The notes under the pieces are model-generated. The model did no database searches and was not told the DNA's origin. It worked only from the letters and a program-made list of their open reading frames with translations. The translations under genes were made by a program, and so were the position numbers. Shown in pieces: positions 17,927 through 27,770 of a DNA stretch of 64,000 nt. Position 1 is the first letter of the stretch. Each line of letters opens with the position of its first letter. Source of the DNA: Chitinophagaceae bacterium PMP191F (GTDB lineage: Bacteria > Bacteroidota > Bacteroidia > Chitinophagales > Chitinophagaceae); the NCBI GenBank assembly GCA_001302245.1, contig LGYU01000019.1, positions 1-64,000 of the forward strand. The letters are read 5' to 3'.

Positions 17927-18159
17927 CTGATAAGTTGAATTTAACAATAATGCTACTATAGGGCCTTGCTATATAAATTTAATAATTAATGTATTGGTGC
18001 CGCTGCTGCCCAAAGCATTTTAACTTTTGCTTCTGATAAAGCAGATAGGATGTATTAGGGTATTGTTTGTAGTTATATTTTTAGTGTAGGCGTATGTAGT
18101 GGTTGAACGCTGTGTAGCAATGCCTGCTTCGCCGGTATGATGTTGCTGAGCATCGTTAG

Positions 18160-18780
18160 CATGCCTTTGACTGAAGGTGAGTAACGTTTACTTTGGGGTC
18201 AGTCCTCTCGCCCGGAGGGAGAGATCAGAATAATTGAATAGCGAGTTGGTTGAGTTTAAGCAGTATGCTTTATATGCAGCTTTCAGATTCCTCACTTCGC
18301 GGATACAGCGTTGATAATACTAGTTACAACTGCTCGTTCGGAATGACTGGTCGCTGTGTGTTGGATGTTGCTGAGTACCGCTAGCATGCCTTTGGCTGAA
18401 GGTGAGTAACGTTTACTTTGGGGTCAGTCCTCTCGCCCGGAGGGAAAGATCAGAATAATTGAATAGCGAGTTGGTTGAGTTTAAGCAGTATGCTTTATAT
18501 GCAGCTTTCAGATTCCTCACTTCGCGGATACAGCGTTGATAATACTAGTTACAACTGCTCGTTCGGAATGACTGGTCGCTGTGTGTTGGATGTTGCTGAG
18601 CATCGTTAGCATGCCTTTGGCTGAAGGTGAGTAACGTTTACTTTGGGGTCAGTCCTCTCGCCCGGAGGGAAAGATCAGAATAATTGAATAGCGAGTTGGT
18701 TGAGTTTAAGCCGTATGCTTTATATGCAGCTTTCAGATTCCTCACTTCGTCGGAATGGCTGGTCGCTGTGTGGGTAATGG
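18160..18780. repeat. Tandem intergenic repeat cluster C, unit 225 bp
   Basis: Three copies stand in tandem. TTCGGAATGACTGG begins at 18337 and 18562, a period of 225 bp. The third copy is shorter because 38 bases between CACTTCG and TCGGAATG are absent. Left arm GGTCAGTCCTCTCGCCCGG and right arm TTCAGATTCCTCACTTCG...TCGGAATGACTGG are imperfect inverted repeats, of the same general design as clusters A and B but with a different body. The copies are almost identical to each other. Between 17948 and 18160 there is only spacer. Confidence 0.9.
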
Positions 18781-18915
18781 CTTCTTTGTTTATAGGTAGC
18801 TTACATTTACTCAGGCAGTAATCATTCCAGCGTGAGTAGTGACTTATGTTCTGTTAAGAATTGTAATCGTTGTAAAAAAGAATATAAAATGAAGTAGTTT
18901 AGTACAACAAATTGT

Positions 18916-20091
18916 ATGTTTAAACAGCACCTGTTTATGAAACAGTATTTATCGGGCAAATGGAAACATTCAGTCAGCTTTACAGCCATTGTTTGTTTAT
19001 TGCTGATCGGCTGGCTGCCTTCGCAGGAGCAGGAGGCGATATCTTCCGGAAAAAAAAGTCTGGAAGAACTCTCCTGGATGCAGGTGGCTACCAGGATGCC
19101 GGATGATTGGTATGGTTCACCCGAAGCTCAGCGTATTGCAGAAACAGTTTTGTTCTGTCAGCAGGATATTGGTGGCTGGCAAAAGAACAAACCTTATCAT
19201 CACGGGCTTTCTGATGCAGAAAAGGAAACATTTGCAGCCGGCAGATCCGGCATTGGTGCTACCATCGACAATGGTGCTACTACTACTGAAATGATCTTCC
19301 TGGCAAAAGTGTACAGTCAGCATAAAGACGAGCGTTACTGGAATGCATTCAGCAAAGGATTCAATTACCTGCTGGATGCGCAATATAAAAATGGCGGCTG
19401 GCCGCAATTCTATCCTGCCAGGGGAACAGGCGGTGTATCGTATTCGTCACATATTACCTATAACGACAACGCGATGGTGAATGTGCTGCAATTGCTTAAA
19501 GATGTGGCAGATGCTGCACCTTTATATGTTCAACTGCCTATTAGTAATGAAATGCGGCAAAAGGCCAAAAAGTCTTTTGATAAAGGTGTGGAATGTATTT
19601 TAAAAACACAGATCAGGGTAGATGGCGTTCCTACTGTATGGTGTGCACAGCATGATGAGGTGACCTTGCTGCCCGCTAATGCGCGGGCATATGAACTGGC
19701 ATCTTTCAGCGGTGGTGAATCTGTAGGCATCATTAAACTGTTGATGGAAATTGAACAGCCTTCCGCAGAGATCGTTGCGTCGGTAAAGGATGCCATGGCG
19801 TGGCTGGATGCGCATAAAATAACCGGGTTGAGTGTAGTGCGGGAAGCAGATGCCAGCGGGAAGCGAAATACCGTGGTGCAAAAAGATGATAATGCGCCTG
19901 CGTTGCTGGCGCGCTTTTATGATCTTCAGACCGGAACTCCCTTTTTCTGCGACAGGGATGGCATTAAGAAAAAATCGCTGGCAGAGATTGGTTCTGAAAG
20001 AAGAAACGGCTATAGCTGGTACTATGCAGGACTGGCGCCCTTACAAACGGAATATAGTAAATGGTTGAAGAAGTGGCATATTAATCAATAA
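18916..20091 (+). CDS. Secreted pectate lyase, PL10-like
   Basis: The 391-residue protein has a signal peptide (SFTAIVCLLLIGWLPSQ) and the family 10 pectate lyase layout: RMPDDWYGSPEAQRIAETVL at 60-79, NGGWPQFYP at 159-167 and SHITYNDNAMVNVL at 178-191. A late HKITGLSVVREAD and a final SWYYAGLAPLQTEYSKWLKK are also present. It would cleave polygalacturonate by beta-elimination, with calcium, in the periplasm or outside. An ATG at 18937 is an equally good start. The gene stands alone between repeat clusters, without SusC/D or other pectin genes nearby, so it is likely an independent unit. Confidence 0.85.
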   Translation: MFKQHLFMKQYLSGKWKHSVSFTAIVCLLLIGWLPSQEQEAISSGKKSLEELSWMQVATRMPDDWYGSPEAQRIAETVLFCQQDIGGWQKNKPYHHGLSDAEKETFAAGRSGIGATIDNGATTTEMIFLAKVYSQHKDERYWNAFSKGFNYLLDAQYKNGGWPQFYPARGTGGVSYSSHITYNDNAMVNVLQLLKDVADAAPLYVQLPISNEMRQKAKKSFDKGVECILKTQIRVDGVPTVWCAQHDEVTLLPANARAYELASFSGGESVGIIKLLMEIEQPSAEIVASVKDAMAWLDAHKITGLSVVREADASGKRNTVVQKDDNAPALLARFYDLQTGTPFFCDRDGIKKKSLAEIGSERRNGYSWYYAGLAPLQTEYSKWLKKWHINQ

Positions 20092-20466
20092 TTGTGAGGT
20101 GTAGGTTGTAAGAGTGTACATGTGATTCGGGGCCGTATGTTCTTCATTAAAAGTAAGTTTTATTTACTTCGCGGGCCGTCCCCTCGACCGAAGGAGCGGT
20201 CTGAAAGCCGCATTTATGGGCCGTTATATTTAATGTAGCATGTTGCGGGTACAGCTTCCGGATTTCTCACTTCGCTTCAGCGTACTGTGGTTGAGTGTTG
20301 CTGCTGCTCGTTCGAAATGACTGGTCGCTGCTCTGCTGCTCGTTCGAAATGACGGGTTGCTGCTGATGGTAGGTATTCATGTATACTTGAAGCCGTCGAT
20401 TACAAAAAGTAAATAATAGCATTCACGTAGCATAGGTGTCTGACCGGTATTGCTGTTTTGTATATT
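20092..20466. repeat. Partial copies of the palindromic repeat
   Basis: A diverged copy spans about 20155-20350: left arm CCGTCCCCTCGACCGAAGG (near 20178) and right arm CGTTCGAAATGACTGG (near 20308). The right arm is duplicated 32 bp later (TGCTGCTCGTTCGAAATGAC at 20302 and 20334). No gene is visible. This is a single decayed element compared with clusters A to C. Confidence 0.7.
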
Positions 20467-20575
20467 GGGGGCAGCCGGTTGTTGGCTCCGGTGCCTTATC
20501 ATGTCTGTCGGAAGCTTAGTAGGGCTTTTTCTTTAATAAAGAATACCGGTAGCATTAACTTCTGTGGCTGCCCCT
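20467..20575 (+). other. Possible structured leader or orphan RNA
   Basis: GGGGCAGCC (20468-20476) and GGCTGCCCC (20566-20574) are perfect 9-bp inverted repeats enclosing about 90 bases. Inside are CCGG-type short pairings and a TTCTTTAATAAAGAA palindrome near 20529-20543. No known riboswitch consensus is recognised. The stem lies about 380 bp before the sigma factor gene. The remaining spacer to 20956 shows nothing else. Confidence 0.3.
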
Positions 20576-20956
20576 TCTTGTTTGCCCTCCAAAAACAGAT
20601 TGTATGGTTCGGGCTATACGATGTAAGCTGACCGTCTACTCTTTAAAAAAAGAATATATACAATTGACATTTTATAAATGGTAGCTTACTATTATTGATT
20701 GTAAGCTGCTATGAAGTGATCTGCTTAAATGGATGAAAAAAATATGTATTGAATTTCAGGCAACTGGTGGATATTTAAGCAGTATGGTCCGTTTATTTGG
20801 AATGTTTTTGTATTTTCACCACACTGGCATCTGCGCTGTTGAACGAAAAACATTAAAAAACTGGTTAACGCTTTTTGCTGCTTCATAGAAACAGGACAGG
20901 GATTTGCGTAGCACTGTTATTTTACATCAATTACCAAGGATGGTTTTTCCGCCCGG

Positions 20957-21583
20957 ATGATGATGCCTGTACTCAGAACAGTGTTTATGTACCCCATCCA
21001 CCAACAGCATATTACAGATGAGAAGGGCCTGCTGCACAAGATTGCGGGTGGAGATGTACAGGCGTTCCGGCGATTGTATGATCATTACCAGCCTCACCTG
21101 ATGACCTTTATTTTCCGCATTACCCGTTCCAGGGAACTGACAGAAGAAGTGGTACAGGATATTTTTCTGAAAGTATGGATGACCCGCGAAGCCTTATCGG
21201 GAGTAGAATGTTTTAAAGATTACCTGTTCATTATTTCGCGCAACCAGGCATTGAATATGCTTGATAAACAATTGCGGTTGCAGGAAAAAATTGCAGCATA
21301 CAAACGCGAGGCTGCACAGCATTTACTGCAACACTCTGCCGATACAGAACCTGATCTCTCTCAACATCTTATTGATACAGCCATTGACAGTCTGCCCGAT
21401 CAGCAACGCAGGGCATGGCTGCTTTCCCGGCACGAACGCTATACTTACCAGCAGATTGCTGTGGAAATGAATTTGTCTCCACTCACCGTAAAACGCTACA
21501 TCCGCCTGGCCAATGATGCCATCAGGCAGTTTATCAGTTCCAGCCTTTTTTTAATTATCCTGGAAAATTTTTTCGGTCAATAG
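20957..21583 (+). CDS. FecI-like ECF sigma factor
   Basis: The 208-residue protein matches ECF sigma factors of the Bacteroidota FecI type. Region 2 includes FRRLYDHYQPHLMTFIFRIT and LTEEVVQDIFLKVW (61-74). Region 4, at about 140-190, includes LPDQQRRAWLLSRHERYTYQ and an HTH ending NLSPLTVKRYIRLANDA. It directly precedes a FecR-type anti-sigma gene and a SusC with an STN domain, the standard trans-envelope signalling set. It should therefore activate the SusC-SusD-peptidase genes downstream when substrate binds. The ATG at 20957 is used; 20987 is an alternative. Confidence 0.92.
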   Translation: MMMPVLRTVFMYPIHQQHITDEKGLLHKIAGGDVQAFRRLYDHYQPHLMTFIFRITRSRELTEEVVQDIFLKVWMTREALSGVECFKDYLFIISRNQALNMLDKQLRLQEKIAAYKREAAQHLLQHSADTEPDLSQHLIDTAIDSLPDQQRRAWLLSRHERYTYQQIAVEMNLSPLTVKRYIRLANDAIRQFISSSLFLIILENFFGQ

Positions 21584-21665
21584 GACCTTTTTGTTTCCCT
21601 GTTCTGTCTTTATAGATAAGGTACGTCAGTATTATGCCGTACTGTTTACCAAAACTAATAGCCAT

Positions 21666-22850
21666 ATGACCGAAGAAAGGTTATATACATTATTTGCGCG
21701 TTACCACAAGGGGGAAGCTACCCCTGAAGAAATAGCGGCCCTGCAGGAATACCTGCAACAGGTGCCGGACAGGGAAGCGCAATTGAGAGGCCTGTTGCAA
21801 CGTGCATGGGAAGAACAGGACCAGCCAGACTCAGCATTTATCAATTACAGAAAAGAAGAAATGTGGCAACATATTGTCCGGAAAGAACCGGCAGCATTTG
21901 CAACGCGTCGCCGGATGCGCTATGCAGTGGCGGCTGTGTTTTTGCTGGCGGCCGCCATTCCGGCATACCTGTGGCTGCGTACAGCACCTGTTGCTACTGT
22001 AGTTTCTGCGGTACCCAAAGATGATGTGCAGCCCGGGCATAGCGGCGCTGTTCTGCGTTTGTCTGACGGACGCACCATTGTACTGGACAGTGCTGCAGAC
22101 GGCATGGTGGCACGCCAGGGTGATATAGATGTGGTTAAAAAAGACGGCCGCATCAGCTATTCCGGTACTACTACGGGCGACCTGCTGTATAATGATGTAA
22201 TGACCGATCGCGGCAGGCAGTGGCAGCTGACCTTGCCAGACGGCACCAGGGTGTGGCTCAATGCTGCCAGCTCTATCCGCTACCCGCTGGCTTTTACCGG
22301 CAATGAAAGACTGGTGGAAATGAGCGGTGAAGTATTCTTTGATGTGGCACACAACAACAAACAACCTTTCAGGGTAAAAACGGGCAGCCTGGTTATTGAA
22401 GATATCGGAACGGCCTTTAATATCAATGCCTATACAGATGAACGCAGTGTGAATACCACGCTGGTGGAGGGCAAGGCAAAAGTATACAATAACAATAAGA
22501 CGGTGGTACTGCAACCGGGCCAGCAGGCACGGGCTACAGGCAATGAATTGCTGACCGTTAACAACGGGGTGAACCTGGAAGAAACAACAGCCTGGAAAGA
22601 TGGCATGTTCCATTATGAGCATGCAGATATACAAACCATTCTGCGCCAGTTTGCACGCTGGTACGATATCACGGTGCATTATGAAGGTGCTGTGCCGGAC
22701 GACAAATACTTCATGATCATGAACCGGAACAATAAGCTGTCTTCTGCACTGAAGGTATTGAAGGCAGCAGGCATCGGCTTCCGCATCGAAGATCAGCATT
22801 TGTATGTAACTGCACCTGCGGAAAAGGGCCTGCCCGTCAGATCAAATTAA
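21666..22850 (+). CDS. FecR-type anti-sigma factor
   Basis: From the ATG at 21666 (MTEERLYTLFARYHKGEATP) the product has 394 residues. A short cytoplasmic sigma-binding region is followed by one membrane helix (about 85-105), a periplasmic FecR domain (GDLLYNDVMTDRGRQWQLTL, then TLPDGTRVWLNAASSIRYPL) and a C-terminal DUF4974-type domain (HADIQTILRQFARWYDITVH onward). It would hold the preceding sigma factor inactive until contacted by the STN domain of the following SusC. The upstream start at 21591 adds 25 residues with no family match and is rejected. The gene starts 82 bp after the sigma gene. Confidence 0.92.
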   Translation: MTEERLYTLFARYHKGEATPEEIAALQEYLQQVPDREAQLRGLLQRAWEEQDQPDSAFINYRKEEMWQHIVRKEPAAFATRRRMRYAVAAVFLLAAAIPAYLWLRTAPVATVVSAVPKDDVQPGHSGAVLRLSDGRTIVLDSAADGMVARQGDIDVVKKDGRISYSGTTTGDLLYNDVMTDRGRQWQLTLPDGTRVWLNAASSIRYPLAFTGNERLVEMSGEVFFDVAHNNKQPFRVKTGSLVIEDIGTAFNINAYTDERSVNTTLVEGKAKVYNNNKTVVLQPGQQARATGNELLTVNNGVNLEETTAWKDGMFHYEHADIQTILRQFARWYDITVHYEGAVPDDKYFMIMNRNNKLSSALKVLKAAGIGFRIEDQHLYVTAPAEKGLPVRSN

Positions 22851-22872
22851 TGCACTGTCTATAAAATAAAGA

Positions 22873-22899
22873 GCCAGAGATGCTCGCAACATCCCTGGC
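22873..22899 (+). terminator. Hairpin between fecR-like and susC-like genes
   Basis: GCCAGAGATG (22873-22882) pairs with CATCCCTGGC (22890-22899), with one A-C mismatch and a 7-base loop. There is no clear T tract, so it may be an attenuating or processing hairpin that separates the regulators from the high-level SusC/SusD message. Confidence 0.5.
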
Positions 22900-22965
22900 C
22901 ATATTGGAGACTCATAAATAAAACCTGCAAGGCATCATTTACTCATCACCAAACAAGCCAAAACT

Positions 22966-25900
22966 ATGCATTTAATTACTACTGTGTACCATGCTGCCGC
23001 CGAAACAGGGCGGAGGTACAGGAAAACTTTCCAGGTTATGAAACTTACTGCTTTATTAATGACCATTGCCTGTCTTCAGGTGTTTGCACATGCTGAAGGA
23101 CAGAGTGTAACGCTACAGGTAAAGAACGCTGAGTTAAAAGAGGTGTTTCGCCAGATCCAGAAGCAAACAGGCCTCAATATTCTCATTAATGAAAAGGTGT
23201 TGAGTAAGGCAGATAAGGTGACACTGGATGTGCGCAATATGCCGGTAGCCGATGTGCTGAACCTGTGTATGAAAAAGAAAGACGCATTGTCTTATTCCAT
23301 CATTGATGGCACCATTGTAGTAAACCAGGCCGCATCTGCCGATACAAAAGCTGTAGCGAATGAGGTTGCCTTCCAGGACGTTAAGGGCCGGGTGGTAAAT
23401 GAAGAAGGCAAGCCACTGGCGGGTGCCAGTATCCAGGTAAAGGGATCTGATAAACTGGGTACTGTAACTGATAATGATGGTTATTTTTCATTAAATGGTA
23501 TCTCTGAAAAAGCTGTACTGGTGATCTCTTTTGCCGGCTATGCTACCAAAGAAGTGGCTGCCAAAGGCAACCTGGGCACTATTCAGCTGACACTTAGTGT
23601 AAATGAGCTGTCTGATATTGTTGTTACAGGCTATACATCCTATTCAAAAAGTAAATCAGCTGCTGCCTCTGCCGTTGTAAGCGGTGAAAAGATCAATGAT
23701 GTACCGGGGCTTACACTCGACCAGATATTGCAGGGTCGCGTAGCGGGTATGAATATTACTTCTTCTTCCGGTCAGCCGGGACAAAGTGCTGCCGTGGTAA
23801 TACGTGGTATCGGCAGTATCAACGGTTCTTCTGCGCCGCTGTATGTACTGGATGGTATTCCCATTGAGTCGAATTACTTCCAGACCATTAACCCGGAAGA
23901 TATTGCTTCTGCCACTGTATTGAAAGATGCATCGGCCAAAGCATTGTATGGTTCACGCGGTTCCAATGGTGTGGTAGTGCTTACTACCAAAAAAGGAAGA
24001 ACCGGCAAATTGTCTGTTCAATACAATTCCCAATACGGTTTTTCAAACCTGAGCCGTCCGAATTTCATTATGATGAATACGGCACAAAGACTGCAATTTG
24101 AAGAAGAGATCGGTTTAAACTATGGCCGTAACCTTGGCCCTGGCTGGACCTACTCTTCTAAAAATCCTAACTATACTTCCGGTACAGATGCGTTCAGACA
24201 GAATGCTGATCACATTCTGGACAGTTTGCGTGGTGTGAATGTAGACTGGAGAGATTTCTTCTTCCGTCGTGGTAAATTCCAGGAGCAACAACTGAGTTTA
24301 AGTGGTGGTAATGACATTGTACGTTTTTACACTTCACTGAACTATTACAACCAGGATGGTGTGGCTGTACGTACCGGTCTTAAACGGTATTCACTGCGTA
24401 ATAACCTGGATGTAAAGTCTGGCAAGTTTACCGGTAGCTTTAACCTGTCTATTGGTTATTCCAATTCCAGCTTTACAGAAGGTGAGGGTAGCACCAGTGC
24501 CGGTACTGCTATGTCTGCAGTATATTATGCACTGCCTTATGAATATCCTTATGCACCCGATGGTACACTGGTACATCCGGGAAACAGGTCTTCCTATTTT
24601 ATACTGGACCAGCGTGAGGGTAGCCAGGCACTGGAAAGACTGCTGAACTCTTCCAACAAAACAGATCAGTTAAAATCAATTTTAGGAATATCACTTGCAT
24701 ACCAGGTATTGCCTTCTCTGAAAGTATCTACACGGGCCGGTATTGATTACCGCAACTCAACAGATATGGCCTATATCAATCCTGATTCTTATTACGGCTC
24801 ACGCAGTGTATCTAATACACTGGGAGGCAAAGGACGCTTTGATGAAGGCACCAGGAGGAACTTCAATATCGTTTCTACTTCCGGTTTAACCTTCAATAAA
24901 TTGTTTGCAGATAAGCATGATGTGGAAGTATCCGGTTTTTACGAATATGTATATAATAACTACAACAGTTTCAGTCTTACCGGTTTTGGTATTGATGGCC
25001 GTTTGCCCGAAACACCTGCCGGTGTAACCAATGGCAGTTCAACCTATCTGCCTTCTATCAGCGGTGGCAGAACAAGAAGTGCACTGGCTTCTTTCATGGG
25101 TATTGCCCGCTATACATTCAATGATAAATACACTGTTACCGGCAGCTATCGTTATGATGGTTCTACCAAAGTAGCATCGGTAAACAAATGGCACGGTTTC
25201 TATTCAGTAAGTGGAAGCTGGGCTGCTAAAAGAGAAAATTTCCTGCAGAATGTATCTTTCATCAACGATCTGCGTTTCCGTGTAAGCTATGGTACTACTG
25301 CCAGTCCGCTGAGCTCTGACTTTGGTTACCTGGCTACTTATGCAACCACTACTGCATCATACGGTGGCGTAACAGGTATCAGACCTGCTACACCCGGTAA
25401 TGCTAATTATGACTGGGAATATGTGAATGAGTTCAATACCGGTTTTGATATCGCCCTGTTTAAAACCAACAGGCTGCGTATCTCAGCAGACTATTACAAT
25501 AAGATCACTTCTAACATGTTCTTTGATCAGCCGTTGTCTGCCACTTCCGGTTTCAGCACCTTGCCGCTGAGCTCAGGCAAGATGCGCAACAGGGGTGTTG
25601 AAGTGGATGTAAGTGGTGATGTGGTAAAGAATAAAAATGTTACCTGGACAGTAGGATTCAATTTCGGGTATAATAAGAATACGATCCTGGCATTGACAGA
25701 TCTTGCTACGGAATTACCTGATGGTGATACGCGCATCTTTAAAGTGGGTAAGGCTTATGGTACTTATTATGCTCCCGATTGGGCAGGCGTTAATCCCCAG
25801 ACCGGTGATGCACAATATTATAACCTGGATGGCAGCATTACCACTACCTATAACGTAACTACCCAGAGCACTACCAATTCCGGTCGCCTGTATCCTTCAC

Positions 25901-26364
25901 TTACAGGTGGTATCAGCACTGCTGTAAGCTGGAAGGGTTTCAGCCTGAGCGGTCTTTTTTCCTTTGTTTCTGATGTAAAACGCTGGAACAATGAAGATTT
26001 TTACAACGAGAATCAACGTTATGCAACCAGTAACCAGACGGTAAGAATGCTGAACGACCGGTGGAAGAAACCTGGTGATGTGGCTATTCTGCAACGTTTT
26101 GACGTTCCCCGCAACTTTACTTCCAAAGACATTCAGGATGCTTCTTACCTGCGTTTGCGCAACCTTACACTTGCTTATACCCTGCCTCAGTCAATGCTGA
26201 GCCATGTAAGCTTTGTGAAAGGCGTAAAGGTATTGCTGCAGGGACAGAACCTGTACACCTGGACCTCATGGCGTGGCCTGGATCCTGAGAACAACAGTGT
26301 GTACGGCAGGTTCCAGTATCCCAATACACGTACCTATACCGCAGGACTGAATGTTAACTTTTAA
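22966..26364 (+). CDS. SusC/RagA TonB-dependent transporter with STN domain
   Basis: The 1132-residue outer-membrane protein has a signal peptide (about 25-44) and an STN signalling domain (about 46-122: VTLQVKNAELKEVFRQIQKQ). Then come a carboxypeptidase-like domain (about 138-212: VKGRVVNEEGKPLAGASIQV) and the plug (LSDIVVTGYTSYSKSK, later GQPGQSAAVVIRGIGSING), followed by a 22-strand-type barrel ending in NTRTYTAGLNVNF. The STN domain marks it as a transducer acting on the FecR-like protein. With the following SusD it would import oligomers across the outer membrane. The peptidases downstream suggest isoaspartyl (cyanophycin-type) peptides, not glycans, as the cargo. Confidence 0.93.
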   Translation: MHLITTVYHAAAETGRRYRKTFQVMKLTALLMTIACLQVFAHAEGQSVTLQVKNAELKEVFRQIQKQTGLNILINEKVLSKADKVTLDVRNMPVADVLNLCMKKKDALSYSIIDGTIVVNQAASADTKAVANEVAFQDVKGRVVNEEGKPLAGASIQVKGSDKLGTVTDNDGYFSLNGISEKAVLVISFAGYATKEVAAKGNLGTIQLTLSVNELSDIVVTGYTSYSKSKSAAASAVVSGEKINDVPGLTLDQILQGRVAGMNITSSSGQPGQSAAVVIRGIGSINGSSAPLYVLDGIPIESNYFQTINPEDIASATVLKDASAKALYGSRGSNGVVVLTTKKGRTGKLSVQYNSQYGFSNLSRPNFIMMNTAQRLQFEEEIGLNYGRNLGPGWTYSSKNPNYTSGTDAFRQNADHILDSLRGVNVDWRDFFFRRGKFQEQQLSLSGGNDIVRFYTSLNYYNQDGVAVRTGLKRYSLRNNLDVKSGKFTGSFNLSIGYSNSSFTEGEGSTSAGTAMSAVYYALPYEYPYAPDGTLVHPGNRSSYFILDQREGSQALERLLNSSNKTDQLKSILGISLAYQVLPSLKVSTRAGIDYRNSTDMAYINPDSYYGSRSVSNTLGGKGRFDEGTRRNFNIVSTSGLTFNKLFADKHDVEVSGFYEYVYNNYNSFSLTGFGIDGRLPETPAGVTNGSSTYLPSISGGRTRSALASFMGIARYTFNDKYTVTGSYRYDGSTKVASVNKWHGFYSVSGSWAAKRENFLQNVSFINDLRFRVSYGTTASPLSSDFGYLATYATTTASYGGVTGIRPATPGNANYDWEYVNEFNTGFDIALFKTNRLRISADYYNKITSNMFFDQPLSATSGFSTLPLSSGKMRNRGVEVDVSGDVVKNKNVTWTVGFNFGYNKNTILALTDLATELPDGDTRIFKVGKAYGTYYAPDWAGVNPQTGDAQYYNLDGSITTTYNVTTQSTTNSGRLYPSLTGGISTAVSWKGFSLSGLFSFVSDVKRWNNEDFYNENQRYATSNQTVRMLNDRWKKPGDVAILQRFDVPRNFTSKDIQDASYLRLRNLTLAYTLPQSMLSHVSFVKGVKVLLQGQNLYTWTSWRGLDPENNSVYGRFQYPNTRTYTAGLNVNF

Positions 26365-26374
26365 ACCAACTGCC

Positions 26375-27766
26375 ATGCAAAAGAATTCTTTTATAAAATA
26401 TACTTTACTGCTGTTTACAGTTATAGCAGCCGTTTCCTGTACCAAGCTGGATCAGACACCTTATGACGTAATAGATCCCGATAAGGCTTTCAGAAATATC
26501 AATGACATTAATATGGGATTGATCGGTGCTTATGCACTGGCAGAATATTCCCAGATAAGCCTGAACTCCACCGTATCAGACGAGGCTATGTATCCTACTG
26601 AGAATACTGTAGGTAACAGTGATGCTTTCAGATGGTTATATACGGCCAGCAACGGATCTGTAACTTCTTTTTATAATGATTATTACCGTGCCATTGACCG
26701 TGTGAACAGAACACTGACCGGGTTAAGTGCATTGACCTTTACCGGTAATGATGCCGCTACAGCAGACCGGTATAAAGGCGAATTGCTGGCATTGCGCGCA
26801 TTCTTTCATTTTGAACTGCTGCGTGCATATGCTTCGGGATATGAAACCGATTCATTGGGTGTGCCCTACATGAAATCTTCTGTTATTTCCTATCCTGCAC
26901 GTGACAAGTTCGGAAAAGTGATTACAGAGGTAAAGGCTGATCTTACTGCTGCAAAAGGATTGATCCCCACATCTTTCAATGATAAAACACGTGTTACCAG
27001 GCTGGCAATAGCGGCCATGCAGGCACGTGTGGCATTGTATGAGAAAAACTGGCCGGATGCAATTACCTATTCTACTGAGGTGATCAATGCCATGCCACTG
27101 GCTACCAAAACACAGTTTCCTGGTTTGTGGACTGACGCCAATGATAATGAAGTGATCTGGAAACTGAAACGAGTTGGAACAACCGACTCCCGCGTAGGTG
27201 ATTTTTATTATCGTCAAACCGGTGGTATTGTATTGTATGCTCCTGCGTTCAAACTGATCAATACTTTCGACAAGGTAAACGACCTGCGTTATACAGCATA
27301 TATTAAATACGATGCTACACGCACAAGTCCCAAATCACAATACCTGGTAAATAAATATATCGGTGGTACATCCACAGCTCCCGGGTTGACTGATATTAAA
27401 ATGTTCCGTACGGGTGAAATGTACCTGATACGTGCAGAAGCAGAAGCGGAGAGCACTGGTGATGCCGCAGGCGATCTGAATACATTGCGCGCAGCACGTA
27501 TTAACACCTATACCAGCCAGACCTTCAGCGATAAGCAAACGCTTATAAATGCGATCATGACAGAACGCTTTAAAGAACTGGCTTTTGAAGGACATCGTTT
27601 TTATGATCTGAAACGTAGAAAACTGGCGGTAGATCGTTTGCCGGAAGATGCTGTTAATGCATCCGGTGCTGTAACCTTGCTGCCTACAAAGGCGCAGTAC
27701 TGTTTCCCGCTGCCTGCCACAGAAATACAGATCAATAAGAGCACTATTCAAAACCCTTATTATTAA
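26375..27766 (+). CDS. SusD/RagB-like surface lipoprotein
   Basis: From the ATG at 26375 the product has 463 residues, with a lipoprotein signal ending VIAAVSCTK and SusD-type TPR helices. The usual C-terminal marks are present: GEMYLIRAEAEAESTGDAAG, then LTERFKELAFEGHRFYDLKR-like (here MTERFKELAFEGHRFYDLKR) and a final QINKSTIQNPYY. It forms the binding lid over the preceding SusC. The 26351 start overlaps the SusC gene by 14 bp and gives a poorer signal peptide. The next gene begins only four bases after its stop, so the whole set to 30799 appears to be one operon. Confidence 0.93.
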   Translation: MQKNSFIKYTLLLFTVIAAVSCTKLDQTPYDVIDPDKAFRNINDINMGLIGAYALAEYSQISLNSTVSDEAMYPTENTVGNSDAFRWLYTASNGSVTSFYNDYYRAIDRVNRTLTGLSALTFTGNDAATADRYKGELLALRAFFHFELLRAYASGYETDSLGVPYMKSSVISYPARDKFGKVITEVKADLTAAKGLIPTSFNDKTRVTRLAIAAMQARVALYEKNWPDAITYSTEVINAMPLATKTQFPGLWTDANDNEVIWKLKRVGTTDSRVGDFYYRQTGGIVLYAPAFKLINTFDKVNDLRYTAYIKYDATRTSPKSQYLVNKYIGGTSTAPGLTDIKMFRTGEMYLIRAEAEAESTGDAAGDLNTLRAARINTYTSQTFSDKQTLINAIMTERFKELAFEGHRFYDLKRRKLAVDRLPEDAVNASGAVTLLPTKAQYCFPLPATEIQINKSTIQNPYY

Positions 27767-27770
27767 TATT

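Noticed and set aside
21831-22799. Long 322-codon minus-strand frame inside the FecR gene
   Set aside because: It is antisense to a clear FecR protein, and its cysteine/histidine-rich translation is typical of a shadow frame.
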